A stretch of 64,000 bases of DNA, taken from NCBI GenBank assembly GCA_021234155.1, contig JAJEKV010000026.1, forward strand, positions 16,918,283 to 16,982,282, read 5' to 3'. The notes beneath the pieces were generated by a model that ran no database searches, was not told the DNA's origin, and was given only the letters and a program-made list of their open reading frames with translations. The position numbers were made by a program, and so were the translations under genes. The stretch is from Isoetes taiwanensis (Eukaryota > Streptophyta > Lycopodiopsida > Isoetales > Isoetaceae). Positions 21,565-33,780 of the stretch are shown in pieces. The number at the start of each line of letters is the position of its first letter. The first letter of the stretch is position 1.

Positions 21565-22500
21565 TCATGCTTCATTGGACCCTAAGGGTCATGAAGCAAC
21601 AATTACAATGAATAGCACTTATTGTTGTGTTAGGCTGAGCAAGAACCCTCTATGAGATTCTACTGATTTCGTAAAACTGCCTAATTATCTAGGATCTAAT
21701 CTAATGATAACAAAGAATGGAAATTTGGCTGACAAATGCCATACTTGTCTCTTATGTGCTTATATTCCGAGCAACGTAAGAAAGCATGCTCCTCGTCTTC
21801 CACTTGGCCAGATTTACAAATGTCACAAACCCTCTCCTCCCGGACCTGTTTCTTCCATCGCCCTGTCTCTATTTTCAAAGAGTGTGACCCTGTTCTGTAT
21901 CTTGCAATGGTTCTTTTCAGTTGTTTTGAAATAGGGGCATACAAGTAATCAGAACTACCATAGACGAGTAATTGGTTTACCTCCTCCTAATAGAAAGTCA
22001 TCTTTGAGCCTCTTTTCTCCCATAATTTCCTGACAAAATTGTCTTGAACCACCTCTCTCACTCTCATTTCAGAATTCGGCCAAATTTCTGCCATAATCCC
22101 CCATCGGCTAGCCCAGTCTTGCACTTCTTTGATCCAACCTGATGGTATACCCATCACTGCCTTGGATAATCTGCTATCGTCCATTTCTTTGAGTCTATTT
22201 ACAAAATTCATTGTCATACATAAAGCTTTTGCTTCTAAAGCCAGAAGACCTGTCTCTGCCAATAGGATTGCATAGGTATCTGCCTTCGCACACCTAATTC
22301 ATCTTGAATGAATATTTTCAACACCTGTTCTACCTGATTCCATGTTTTTGTGTGCAGCGAAGGCCCCCAAATGGGAGCGCCATATAACACTACTGTCTGG
22401 ACCAGGGTTTTGAATATTTTCAACACCTGTTCTACCTGATTCCACGTTCTTGCACTGCGACTCGCATGAAACCAACAAAGCGCCCGATTAGACTTGCTTC
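21565..22500 (-). mobile_element. 5'-truncated LINE, ORF2 C-terminal part
   Basis: Minus-strand frames match the C-terminal region of the longer LINE at 25.7-29.7 kb. Examples are VVLYGAPIWGPSL (compare VILYGSPIWGG), LALEAKALCMTMNFVNRL (compare LEVEALCRTITYVNRV), and HSLKIETGRWKKQVREERVCDICKSG followed by EDEEHAFLRCSEY. The last is the Cys/His zinc-binding end found in many LINE ORF2 proteins. Frames are broken, and a segment of about 100 bp containing WNQVEQVLKIF is tandemly duplicated (about 22312-22445). The element ends in the (TTA)n tail. Confidence 0.8.
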
Positions 22501-24343
22501 TCATTCATCTCAGCAGATTTTCTACAATGGTGGATAGTGGGTAGCCGCACACATGCGAACTACCCATAAAAAATAAAGGGAAAATCCAATTATATCATTT
22601 GGACCCCAACAAAATACAATGCTAATAGAGACTGGGCTAGTGTACCGCCGAAAAGCTTATCACCGGGATTAAAAACCTCGCCCTTTCGGGTTTTCGAGGA
22701 AAAACCCTAGTGATAAGCCTTCGCAAGGGGCTTGACAAACGTAAAGGCATAAAAATCGCCCCAAAACCCACCTAATGGAAAAGTCGAAACAGATGCCGCT
22801 CGCTAACCTGTACCTGCACATCACCAACAAAACAACAAGACAAAACAAACCTCCCAGAGTGGAGGGGCTGATTACGCCGCGACGCGATAAAAATACAATA
22901 ACAAAGAAGGGGGGGAGGGTGGGTTCAAAGAGAATAAGGTAATCACCGAGAGAGAAGAGGAAGCCCGATGAGAAGTCGGGTTTAAACGCCTAAAATAGCG
23001 AACTCCCGCATGCACCACCAAGATGCATGAAAAACATGATACTCGTCCCATTCTAGAATGGCGATCCGATGTCTCGGATCGATGGGATTCTAGAATGGAA
23101 CTCGCATGAAACCAACAAACCGCCCGGATACCAAAGGACTTCCTTAACAAACTAGGATCGAGGACGAAGGTCACAGGATGAAGGCTAAAGAAGGGCCGAG
23201 GCCGCGAAAGGACAAAGATGAAAGAAACGCCAAATTGGCCAAACCAAAGGTGAAGAAGCCCCTCCCCGCCTCGGAAACAATTCAAAGAGAATAAGGTATC
23301 TGCGAGAGAGAGTAGATAGGCTTCTCATTCATCTCAAAGATTTTCTACAATGGTGGGATGTTGGATAGCCGCACACATGCTAACTACCCACGAAAAATAA
23401 AGGGAAAATCCAATCATATCATTTGGACCCCAAAACAAATACAATGCTAATAGATGAGTGGTCGATGTACCGCCGAAAGCTTATCACCGGGATTAAAAAA
23501 CCTCGCCTTCGGGTTTTCGAGGAAAACCCTAGTGATAAGCCTTCCGCAAGGGGGGCTTAGACAAACGTAAGGCATAGAATCGCCCCAAAACCCGCCGCAT
23601 GGAGAAGTCAAAACGGATGGCGCCGCCAACCCTGTACTGCACATCACCAACAACAAACGAGAAACATACCAAAGAATAGCATCACCCGGTGGGTGGAAAA
23701 AAAGCATCACCCAATCGGGAAAAACATGATAAACACAACTTGTACAAAATATAATAAACAAAGAAGGGGAGGGTGGGTTCAAAGAGAATAAGGTAATGGC
23801 GAGAGAAGAGGAAGCCCGATGAAACGCCGATGAAGAACTCGCAATAAGTAGCAAATGCCCAACCCGATGAACGCCCAAAACGCGATCACGATGCATGCAT
23901 GCGACGCGATGTATGCAATGCATGCATGCTATTTGAGCAAGAATGCCGATTCGCTCTGCCGAATCGGCGACATTCTTGCACCGCGACCGCATGAAACCAA
24001 CAAAGCGCCGAATACCAAAGGACTTCCTTAACAAACTAGGATCGAGGGCGAAAGGTCACATGATGAAGGCTAAAGGCCTGAAAGGACAACAGGAAAGCAA
24101 CGCCAAAATAGCCAAACCAGGCAGGAAGAAGCCCCTCCCCTGCCTGGAAACAATTCAAAGAGAATAAGGTACTGCTGAGAGAAGAGGAAGCGCCGATGAA
24201 ACGTCGATGAAGAACTCTGCAATAAGTAGCAAATGCCCAACCTGATGAACGGCCCAAAACGCATGCGATGCATGCATGCGACGCATGCAATGCATGCATG
24301 CTCGTCTTGAGCAAGAATGCCGATTCGCTACGCGAATCGACGA
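22495..24343. repeat. Composite tandem repeat inserted in LINE sequence
   Basis: Three kinds of block recur. Block 1 (22499-22850 and 23320-23660, period about 822 bp) contains a hairpin opening GCTTATCAC and closing GTGATAAGC. Block 2 (about 22454-, 23097- and 23985-) begins CGCATGAAACCAACAAA and continues with ACTTCCTTAACAAACTAGGA. Block 3 (23825-23990 and 24200-24350) has ATGCATGCATGC palindromes and a GAATGCCGATTCG hairpin. Block 2 begins with LINE-derived sequence. No coding function is evident. Copies differ mainly by small indels. Confidence 0.7.
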
Positions 24344-24418
24344 CATTTTTGTGTGCAACGAAGGCCCCCAAATGGGAGCACCATATAATACTACTCTCTG
24401 GACCAGGGTTTTGAAAAG
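24344..24418 (-). mobile_element. Displaced LINE segment
   Basis: About 75 bp, including AAGGCCCCCAAATGGGAGC, repeats 22348-22418 in the same orientation. The composite repeat is therefore flanked by duplicated LINE sequence. Confidence 0.75.
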
Positions 24419-24797
24419 CATAATAACATCAAAGAATAGGCTAAATCTATCAGTTTATGTGGAACAACCTGTAACCATTGACCATGTAGCTTCGATATAT
24501 GTAACTCCTTTTGTCATTAATATATAGTGTGCAGGAACTTATGTGTTGGTCATTGGTGCATATGCTACAAATAATGGGATCCATTGGTCAAGGTGGTTCC
24601 ACTTTTGTGGTTTTAATATATTGATTTTTTGAGCTGTACTTAGATTGTCTGAATACCTTTCTATATGTGTCTATGGGATAAATATAACATCAGATCTTAA
24701 GGTCCATCTATAAATTGTGCATGTGGTCACTTTTGGTTTTGTTATATGGCAATGTAGCCCACAATACAAGAGAATGAAGGTTTTTTGTCAAAAAAAT

Positions 24798-25062
24798 CGT
24801 CAGAAAATCTTCATAAAGCAGACAACTGTCCAGATTCAACTGACTGGCGATTTACTTGACGCTTTTTATCTGACGATATAGCGTCAGACAAGTCGACAGA
24901 AAATTCGTCAGTTTCCTGACGATTAGGCAGAAAAATCGTCAAAAAAAATTGTCAAAAAAAAATGTCAAAAAAATCGTCATAAAAATGCATTAAAAAAATC
25001 GTCAGAATTTTTATCACAATTTTCGTCACAATCTTCGTCAGTGAATCTGTCAGAACGCGTCA
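24798..25062. repeat. Dense CGTCA/TGACG cluster
   Basis: Twelve copies of CGTCA (either strand) occur in 265 bp, at 24798, 24857, 24871, 24882, 24906, 24917, 24937, 24975, 25000, 25024, 25036 and 25058, mostly inside AAAATCGTCA-like units. Chance would give about one or none. Just upstream CACAATACAAGAGAAT (24760-24775) loosely resembles CACTA-transposon ends, whose subterminal regions often hold such arrays. TGACG is also the as-1 type bZIP (TGA factor) site. Which of the two applies is unknown. Confidence 0.6.
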
Positions 25063-25650
25063 AAAATGGTTTTGCTAGCATTTCTTTCAGCATAGTAGTC
25101 ACATCTATATTTTAAATTTACTTGCACTCTGAACTGAATCTAGTTGCATTTCACAATTGCATTCTCATGATATGATGATGCTTAAATTTATATAAATATG
25201 TTTTATAAATTCATAGACAAAAGTGGGAAAAAATTGAACTCCTTTATTCACGTAGCAACAGTTACATGTCAAAGAAAGCAGTATGTTTTGTTTGATCCCT
25301 TCTTGAGACATCTATAAGAACAAATTGAAGAGCTCCATCAATAAATCCATCCTTTAACATATAAAATCAAACATTGGACAATTTGCAGTAGAGCATCTTT
25401 GGCCTCTAGCATCTTTGGCTCTAAGAATCCACGAAAAATAGCATAAAATAGCAGGCACAACCAAACAAAAATGAAGTGGACCACAATTAATTACTCACAT
25501 TTTATGATTTTGCTCTACTTTGCTGGAGTATACAAGGCATGTTGACTTCTATAATAGTTATGACATTAAGATGTGTCCTTTCTATGCGTCTTGCAATAGA
25601 AATCAAGAAGAACCATTTATCATTCTGGAAGTGCTCCTATACAAACATTA
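25063..25650. other. No recognisable gene
   Basis: AT-rich sequence between the CGTCA cluster and the LINE, with no coding or repeat signal. Confidence 0.5.
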
Positions 25651-25774
25651 AAACATCACGGCGGTGATTTGCTGTAACGGCATCTACCTGTAAGGCCGAT
25701 ACCTCTGACACAGGTACCCATAGCACAGACCCAACAATCGATTGTAATAATCTAGTGAAGCTTGTCCAATACCT

Positions 25775-26287
25775 GTGCAACGAATTGAAGGAAGCCAGAG
25801 AAGAGAACTGAAGGAAGCCAGGGAAGAAATTAGTGCTACAAAGGAAGAAGTTAAGGCTGCCAAAGCTGAAATTGGATCATTGAAATGTCATGTTGAGAAA
25901 CTCCATGATGCTATTCTAGAATTACAGAGCCAAGATCCTGACACCGGATATGGATATCCAAACGCAAACTCGGACAATACTGAGCAATTGATCTCAAAGG
26001 TTACTTCTGAAATTGAAACCAAGATTGCAAATCTATTTGATAAAGAACAACAAAGAATTTCAGAACAAGAAGAGCGTGCAGCAAGAGCAAAGAACATAGT
26101 GGTGGCTGGGCTTGCAGAACATGATGAAGAAAATCCCAAAGAAGTGGCAGATCTATTCTTCCAGGAAATTATGCATTTAATCGATCCCAGATTCATTGCG
26201 TGTAGACGCATTGGTAAAAGGGTGGAAGGGAAAAACAGACCGGTATTGCTTAAATTTGGTAGCTTAGATGCCAAGATCCGAAAGTGA
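25775..26287 (+). pseudogene. LINE ORF1: coiled coil plus RNA-binding-like domain
   Basis: Residues 1-50 form a charged coiled coil (RRELKEAREEISATKEEVKA). After a linker, ARAKNIVVAGLAEHDEENP and RFIACRRIGKR...RPVLLKFGS follow, the layout of L1-type ORF1 proteins (R.KNI.I.GL.E, then RIG and RP..V.F). ORF1 coats LINE RNA in the retrotransposition particle. An upstream segment in another frame (NNLVKLVQYLCNELKEAREE) suggests the true start was further 5'. A 22-bp partial duplication (GAAGGAAGCCAG twice) caused the shift. The frame stops at 26287 while homologous sequence seems to continue. Confidence 0.7.
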
Positions 26288-26539
26288 TGCAACATAGAGG
26301 CAATCTAAAAGGACACAAAATATGGTTGAATGATGACTTGACTGCAACAACAACAAGCTGAACGAAAATCAATCTTTGGAAGAGGTGAAGAAATTGAGAG
26401 ACGATGGGAAGAAGGCTTATATAGTTAACAATAAAGTGGTCGCTCGTGGTAGAGCATAGGGAAGCGAGGCCCTCAAGCCGCTTTTGTTTGGAACATACGG
26501 TTTGGATGAATCAAAAATTTTGAGTAATTCATTTTATGA

Positions 26540-29500
26540 TTATGATATATTGTTGTTTATCAAAACCCGGGAACACGAGTCTAACAAAGCTTTTAGATAT
26601 CCCGTGTTTTACTTTACTTGATTCACTGAATTTGCAAGGTGTTAGTAGAAGAGGTCGGGTGGAATTGCATGCTATTTGAAAGACGATATACACGCCGCTA
26701 CGGTTGTAAGTAAGGATAAATATAATCGGTTTATTTGGATAAAAATTGCTTCTTCTAGATTTGAATGCTATGTGGCATGTGTCTATTTTGCACCTCTGGA
26801 TCCACATCCCGCACCCGATTGTATTCAAGATGGATTAAATGGAGAAGATCCTTTTATACACCTATCGGCCGATATTGCACGCTTTTAAGGAGCATGGGCA
26901 TGTCTTTATAATCGAGATCTTAATGGTCGTCTTGGTATCAAGCAAGTTTACACTCCTTTCTCGAGAAGGTAATCCTTTATGGTTACTAGAACAAACAGAT
27001 GATACAAAGTCTTGGTCTCAGAAATCTGGGGATATGATATCCAATAAGATGGGCAAACACATGATCACTATGTGTGAATCCTTTAACTTTGTTTTATACA
27101 ATGGCATTACAATCGCTTCGTGGATCGTGGGGATTTCACATGTCACCAGCCCAATGGCAGTAGTGTTGTGGATTATCTGATAGCTCATGGTATTGATATC
27201 ATTTCAGATTTTAAAGTTTTGGCAAAGAATCCTGACTCAGATCACGCCCTCTTGGATTTACACCGGCTCGCATTGAAGCATAAGAAGTCACCGAAATTGG
27301 TACCGCCTACCAAAATAAAGGCGACGATAAGAAGGCTGGAGATTATGGATGCTTGCTTGATGCTAAGCTTTCTGGGCTTTGCTGGTCAGGCACATTAGAA
27401 CAAAAGAATGAGGTATTGACCAATCTAATACTGCAAACAGCGAGTTCTATTTTTGGTTTGACCAAGAAAAATATGAAAAACAGCTGGGCGAAAAGCAAAT
27501 GGTTTGATGCAGAATGTTTTGCGGCTAAAAAAATGTGTATTAAATCAGGGAATCAGGTCAAGATCAAGCAATATAGGGCGTTGGTTAAACATAAAAAAAG
27601 GGATTGGTACAGAAGACATCAGGAAAGTATGATGCACATTGAAAAGATAGATCCTAAACGATTTTGGTACCGCACAAAAAAAATGGAGACAATAGGTGAT
27701 ATCTCAAAAGAAGATCTTTTGAACTGGATAAAGGAACTCTATAGTACTCCTGAGGTGGAACAAATACTGTTTGCAGGAGAGCCTAAAGAGATATTCTCCG
27801 TGGCAGATGTGGAATGTGCACTACGGAAAATGAACAATGGCAAAGCTAGTGATTCAAATGGGCTTTCGATTGAATTGTTTAAGTGGGGAGGAGATAAACT
27901 CCATATGCTCTTAGCTATGTAATGAATGCCTTATAAAGGGCAATTTTCCAGGTGATTGGTGTATTAATAGGACCATTCCTATCTATAAATCTGGAAGCAA
28001 GAATGAAGTGAAGAACTATCGAACAATCTTGGTAAGTAATGTTTTTGCTAAACTCTTTGCATCTATGTTGGAGAATAAAATTTCCTCTTGGGCTGATAAA
28101 CATGATAATAGAGCTATTGACACAAAGGTTTTTTCAAGTAATCACTCAACATTAGATCATCTTGCTACTTTATGGTAATGACGAAGGAGCAAAAGGCTCG
28201 GAAATAAAAGGTATGTGGCCTTTATTGATTTAACAAAAGCATTTGACAGGGTTAGTAGAAAAGAGCTTGCTTTGAGACTAAATGATCTTAGTATCCCAGA
28301 TGAATTGAAAAATGCTGTAGCCTGTTTGTATAAACAAAGTTCTAGTAGAGCTCTCTTTTCCATTTGCCGGAACGTAAAAAGTTGCAAAACGAATTGGTGT
28401 AAAACAAGGATGTCCATGCTCCCCCTCCCTTTTGACTTATTTATTGATGAACTAGAGAGCTGGTTGGCCAGACTTGGTGGTGTTGGAGTTAGACTTGGGA
28501 AGTATATTATTCAGCTTTTGTTATTTGCAGATGACATAGTACTAATCTCCAAAACGAAGAAGCGGTTTTTGACATCATTTAAATGTTCGGATGCTTTTGT
28601 CTTTGGCGATTATCCATAAATACAGATAAGTCAAAAATTGGGGCATGATACCACAATTTTCTCTATTGGATAAATACCTTTACAGAAAGTGAGTGAGTAT
28701 AAATATCTTGGTATTGAAGTATCACAGAACTATAGATGGAATGTGGCGGCCCAAAAGAGAGCTTCAGGAGGCATGCGGGCATTATATAGTATGCTTCATC
28801 AGTGTAAAATCAATAATTTCGACCACTGGAAGTTAAGACGATTGCTATATGGTGTTCAAGTGAAACCAGTGATCCTTTATGGTAGTCCGATTTGGGGGGG
28901 CAGGATTATCAAAGAAGAGCTGGAGTGAAATTGAAAAGGTCCAAAAAAGGTTTTTGCTCATAGAATTTGGGGCGAAACCCCAAACACCATATGAAATGTT
29001 GTTGGCAGAGGCAGGCATGCTTCCACTTGAGGTAGAAGCTCTTTGCAGGACCATAACTTATGTCAATAGGGTACTTGCTATGGATGGTGACCGATATCCT
29101 AGATTGGCTTTAGAGCAATCCACTGTTAAAGGTTGGTATTCGGAGGTCAAACATTGGGCAGAAAGATGGCTAGGTGCAACCTGGCCTGTCTCGCTTAAGT
29201 TCATGGAAGTTCACGCCGGTTTTTACAAATAGTTGTCAACAAAATGTGGATATTGGAGTCAGAAAAAGAGGTTAAAAAACAATTTTATCTAACAAATGTC
29301 AATGACTTGCATGAATGACTTACGGATGCTTATTTCTCAACTACGATTGTCATCGCATACACTCCACATAGAGACTGGAAGGTGGACTGGTACTCCTTGT
29401 GATCAGAGGTTGTGTCCTGCATGTCTAGAGCTAGAAATTGAAACAGAGGAGCATGCTTTCTTGAGATGTGCTTCTTATGCACATATTCGTGAGGTCTACG

Positions 29501-29649
29501 ATATCCAGGTAACCTCTCTAAAAGATCTTTTTGATATACCAGCACATCTTTTAAGTTCGTATGTGAAGGTCGTTTGGCAAGAAAGAAAAGACATAATGAA
29601 TCTATTTGAGTTCATGAAAGATTTTGAGTTAGAATGTGCTCTGGATTGA
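26540..29649 (+). pseudogene. LINE ORF2: endonuclease, reverse transcriptase, Cys/His end (many frameshifts)
   Basis: The endonuclease region shows YLKDDIHAATVVSK, CYVACVYFAPLDP and a RDLNGRLGIK block (normally GDLNGR) near 26680-26950. The RT region shows SGNKNEVKNYRTILVSN (about 27990), YVAFIDLTKAFDRVSRKEL (about 28210) and the catalytic FADDIVLIS (about 28530). The C-terminal part has VILYGSPIWGG, then ETGRWTGTPCDQRLCPACLE with EEHAFLRCASY (29370-29480). ORF2 would nick the target and prime reverse transcription. At least six frame changes or stops are visible. Confidence 0.85.
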
Positions 29650-29745
29650 GCGTCTTGAACAATAAATTTTGTATCTTTTTGCCATAGAGGCCTGGGGGCC
29701 TAAATGGCTTGATCAATATATTTATATTTATATTTATTACCGCAT

Positions 29746-31668
29746 GTTATATTGTTGCTCCTTACTTTCAATTGATGCTTTGAAGCAAGTTTTTACCATG
29801 GGCTCACCAACATCTGAAATATGCAATAAGTAATAGAACATGATTAAGATGCAAAAAGCTAACTAAACAAATAAACTATGACTCATTTGACTTGAAAGCA
29901 AATAGATCTAAAATAAAAGGAAGGTTTATTCTTAGAAAACCAAACTGCATATCCTAACTAGTGGATCGCCAATCAAGCCCATACATACCTATACCTATGA
30001 TTTCGTATCATAAAAGACAGTTGTTATAGGAACAAGGTTATGTTTGTCATTCAAACATGAACCAATGTTTTTTCAGCAAACATATCTTCTAAGTTCTGAT
30101 AATATCAACACAAAAATACATGGAAATACATGTCTTGTAAGAAAGCATGACTCAAACTTGTGATGCTTCCCGGACCTATACAATGCTCCCATCGTATAAA
30201 TACGGAAAATTCCCTTTCCATGGCGACTCCATCACCACAAAAAGGCCCTCCATCTGACTCAGACCACTTGTGATGGGCGAGTGTCCAGGTGAAGGACACA
30301 AAGGTGTCATTCGTCCCGCGCCTTCTATGGAAATCCTATATAGCGGAATCGTACATACATGTTAACACCTGGCAACAATACAAATAAATAATATACCACC
30401 ACGAAGGGTGGCCCATCATCATGAATACGAATACAACAGAATACTAACATAACAAAGGAAATGCATCATAAATGAGGCTTCTACCCCAGGCTCAGTCTCA
30501 ACGGGGTCGACTGATGGTCAAGGCCTCCAGATAGACAGAGGTATAACATGGCGTTGGCTAGCATAGAACAATGTCTAGGGTAGTCCACTCCATCCGTCCC
30601 TCCTTTGCACACTTTGCAGATAGGCTCCCCAGTCCGATGACGCAGATTATACAGGCGTCCTCTCACCGGCCACAATGGATCCTTGGGTGTGCTAGAGGAC
30701 AGTGCCACATCAGCAGCCCCCGCATTCGTACCCGACTTACTCCCCTAAATCTAAAGGCCTGCTCATCGCGCCCTTTCGAGCCCAGGACGTCCCTATAGGC
30801 ACGTATCCTACAACCCAGGGAGTGTCAGACCCATACCCAGCCCCTTCAGTGACCGACTATAAGCCTAGCACACTATAGGAATCCTGTAGCCATGCTAGGT
30901 AGGATCCCACCCCCGTTTCACCGTCATACACGTTATGTGGTGTTGAATCACAACATAGCATCCCCAGCCAGGTAAGCTCTTGTGTACAGGCCGCATTTAT
31001 TGGAATTTAAGGGATTCTAGCTAGGAGCATCTCTACTTCTACATAGGCTTTGGGCTCTACCCCATTCCCCAATCCAAATCCCCACAAACACAGGAGGAAC
31101 AGAAAGAAACCTATCATTATACATCCATCCATCCATAGCTTCAAATAGAACATAAAATAGAGATTAACCATACATCTATTCATACAAGGGTTAATCCTAG
31201 CTATCTTCTAAGCATACAAGGGTTAATCCTATGACTATCTAGGAATCCAAGTTATCTACGTACTAACCGGAATCATAGCTAGATCCACTCTGGTTCTCCA
31301 TCCTTCTAGCTGAAACAAGGTTGAACAGCAGCTTCTCCTCCACCAATCTCCCCCAATTCGAATTGGAGCAAATTGGGGTGGAAGCCTCAATTTGGGTGTC
31401 CCAATTTAGCAAGCCTACCTTGCCCAATCGATTTGGGCCAGGTGGCAACTCTAGATTGGTTATTATTAACTAATTTAATATTTTAACCCTTTTTAATATT
31501 AGGTTAAGCCCTAAATTCAAATTAGGGTTTAGGGTTAGGTTTCCACCTTACTAATTAATGATTAACATAGCTACCTTAGCTTGTGAATAATTAATGCACC
31601 ATTAATTATTCATAGTGACGTGTCATGTATTTATACCCAAAAGGCATATAAATACATGGAACATCACA
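29746..31668 (-). mobile_element. Probable Ty3-type LTR (one boundary seen)
   Basis: The upper boundary at 31668 is well marked: a polypurine tract AAGGTGGGGAGAA (minus strand, 31669-31681) followed by TGTGATGTTCC, as at the start of a 3' LTR. The LTR would extend leftward, but its other end, a matching 5' LTR and a target-site duplication were not found, so the left limit given is only an outer bound. Within it lie no genes; the frame at 30481-30708 is unrecognised. A telomere-like AGGGTTTAGGGTTAGG occurs at about 31524-31540. Confidence 0.45.
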
Positions 31669-31740
31669 TTCTCCCCACCTTGAAAATGATGTTGTCCTCA
31701 GCATCAAGACTATTCTTGCTCTGGGCCAACACATGACATG
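31669..31740 (-). pseudogene. Ty3/gypsy pol C-terminus
   Basis: The minus strand reads SLDAEDNIIFKVGRM-stop directly before the putative LTR. An acidic segment ending in F..GRM-stop at the polypurine tract is typical of plant Ty3 polyproteins. No integrase or RT block was found above it, so this is a truncated or rearranged copy. Confidence 0.5.
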
Positions 31741-32969
31741 TTAGAAGTAAGCCTCCTCACCTTAAAGAGGTAAGGCGAAATTATAAGGCACACAAAAGTT
31801 GTCATGTTTAAGGTGATCAAGTTTGAAATGACGCGTAATGTGCAATTTATAACTCGGCAAAAGTTGAACGGTAATTAATTGAACGACGTTATGTGGAAGG
31901 GGACATAACGATCTATGTTATCCTCAGCATTTGCATTAGGTGGTTAACTTACAAGGAAAATTTAATTAAGGATGGTGGACAGATTTAGGTAGGTGATATA
32001 AAGGAGACATACATAGACCGTACACGATCATAGTGTAGGACTGTAGTCCTGTCAAAAGTCAACACTCAAGATATAATACATAAGCAAGCACACTATTGGT
32101 CCTCGATGGACCGTAGCCGATGGGCCTGGCAATGCATACAGAAAAGACATACAAACAAGAACATGGGCCCGGAGCAATCCTTAGAAGTACTGCAGGCGCT
32201 AAGCTAAATGCTTTTGGCCTGCAGAATTACAAGGCATCAGTATCTATAAATTAATTTATATGTTGTGGTTGAAGGGACCACCTCCTTTGAAGAAGAAAAG
32301 GAAAAGAAAAGGGGAAGCCTATCGTGCCTAAGGCTTGCCATTCGTCTCGGCATAAGGAATGGCAATGTTCCCATGATAGCCGTAGATGAAGGCGTCCTTT
32401 CCTAGGATGCTTCTAGCCCGATCCCCCCTGCATGAAGGCTGGCCTGGATGATCCCTGTCAAATCTAAGACTCACGAGATATCGGTTGGTGGTTGTAGCAC
32501 GCGCCGCTTTCTGTCCAAGCCGGAGTTGATGGCATCGTTGTTGGCGCATATATGACGTTGCCATAGGAAATCGGGGTAAGCCTCAACAAAAATCCCACTT
32601 GAGGACTGATGTTGGACCTTTCTTTGGTAAGTGATTCCACTTAACGAAGTAGGACAGGCTATGGTCGTCCCGTGTCTTACGGCCAGGACGTCATGGCGTG
32701 CAGATGCGCGAGAAGTAGCTTATAGGCCCGTGCATACTGGCTAGATTATCTAAAAGGTTCCGCTCATCGAGGTGGCAGTATCATGCAATATCGAATCTTA
32801 GACTGAGACCGCTAAGAATTAATCTTCAACAAGACGAAATTGCCAACCCGAATCCTCAACAAAATGTACATGTTGGTGAGCAATCTGGGGTCGAATTGTC
32901 GTAATCATGACGATTTAGGTCTCTGCAATGGTTGAAATTCTTCTGGAATCCATCACTACTCTTTTCTCC
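31741..32969. other. No recognisable gene
   Basis: Position relative to the pol end suggests retroelement interior, but I see no RT, integrase or gag motif on either strand. Confidence 0.4.
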
Positions 32970-33780
32970 ATTTCACTATACTGATCCATACATACCTTTC
33001 ATTACTACACTAGTCATTTATGTTATACTTTTATAGGTATACCTTACTTTGACACTACATCACAGTATACTTATTTTAGAAAATCATTCTCTATTCACAC
33101 ACATTTAACTGATTATATATCGTCTTTTAATATAATACACACTTATAATTCTCACACTCTTTACTACAAACCTATTCAAATCATATTAACTTCTTTTTAT
33201 ATCTCTATTATATTCTCCCTTCACTTTACAATTTGTGTTATTACACTCTGCCCTAATTATTTTGTATCAATTTTTTTTCTTATTATTATTATTATTATTA
33301 TTATTATTTTTAAACTCATATATTACATACCCATCACATTTATACTTATCCTTTAATACACTTATATATATTGCACTATATCTCAGATTTTTACATGTAT
33401 ACTTTAACATTACTACACACATACGTTTTCCATCATTTATCATCTATATTCTTGTTATAATCATAATCCAACTCTTGTCATTCCTTCTATAGTTTGTATA
33501 ACACATACATAATTATATGTTCCATACTATTATATTTAACGCGGCATTCATGCTACATTTTATTATATCAATATTTTCTTTTCACCATATTTTAAATACT
33601 TTTCTTCTTTTCACTATCTCTCAGCTTTTCACACTCACACTCTCTATCTTAACGATAATTTACATTCATATCTATACACATATTAATTCATTATTTATGT
33701 CTATTCTCATTCACATACATTTATCACACATACAGACACTCTTATATTTACATCGCACAGCTGCATCTCACAGATACATT
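32970..33780. other. Strongly G-depleted tract
   Basis: By hand count the plus strand of 33061-33780 has about 29 G in 720 bases, while C, T and A are all common. It includes (TTA)n near 33280-33307. The long frames here reflect the lack of stops in C/T-rich sequence and read as Ile/Leu/His/Thr runs, so I do not call them genes. Confidence 0.7.

Larger units (their letters stand above)
25650..29745 (+). mobile_element. Near full-length degenerate LINE (ORF1, endonuclease, RT, zinc end)
   Basis: The parts occur in order on the plus strand: ORF1, an AP-like endonuclease, reverse transcriptase and the Cys/His C-terminal region. They are followed by a short untranslated end and a TATTTATATT-rich tail (about 29715-29740). 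It is longer than the truncated relative at 21565-22500 and in the opposite orientation. Many frameshifts and stops make it inactive. Both ends are approximate and no target-site duplication was found. Confidence 0.85.

Noticed and set aside
32970-33780. Organellar DNA insertion
   Set aside because: AT-rich, but no organellar gene, tRNA or rRNA sequence is recognisable.
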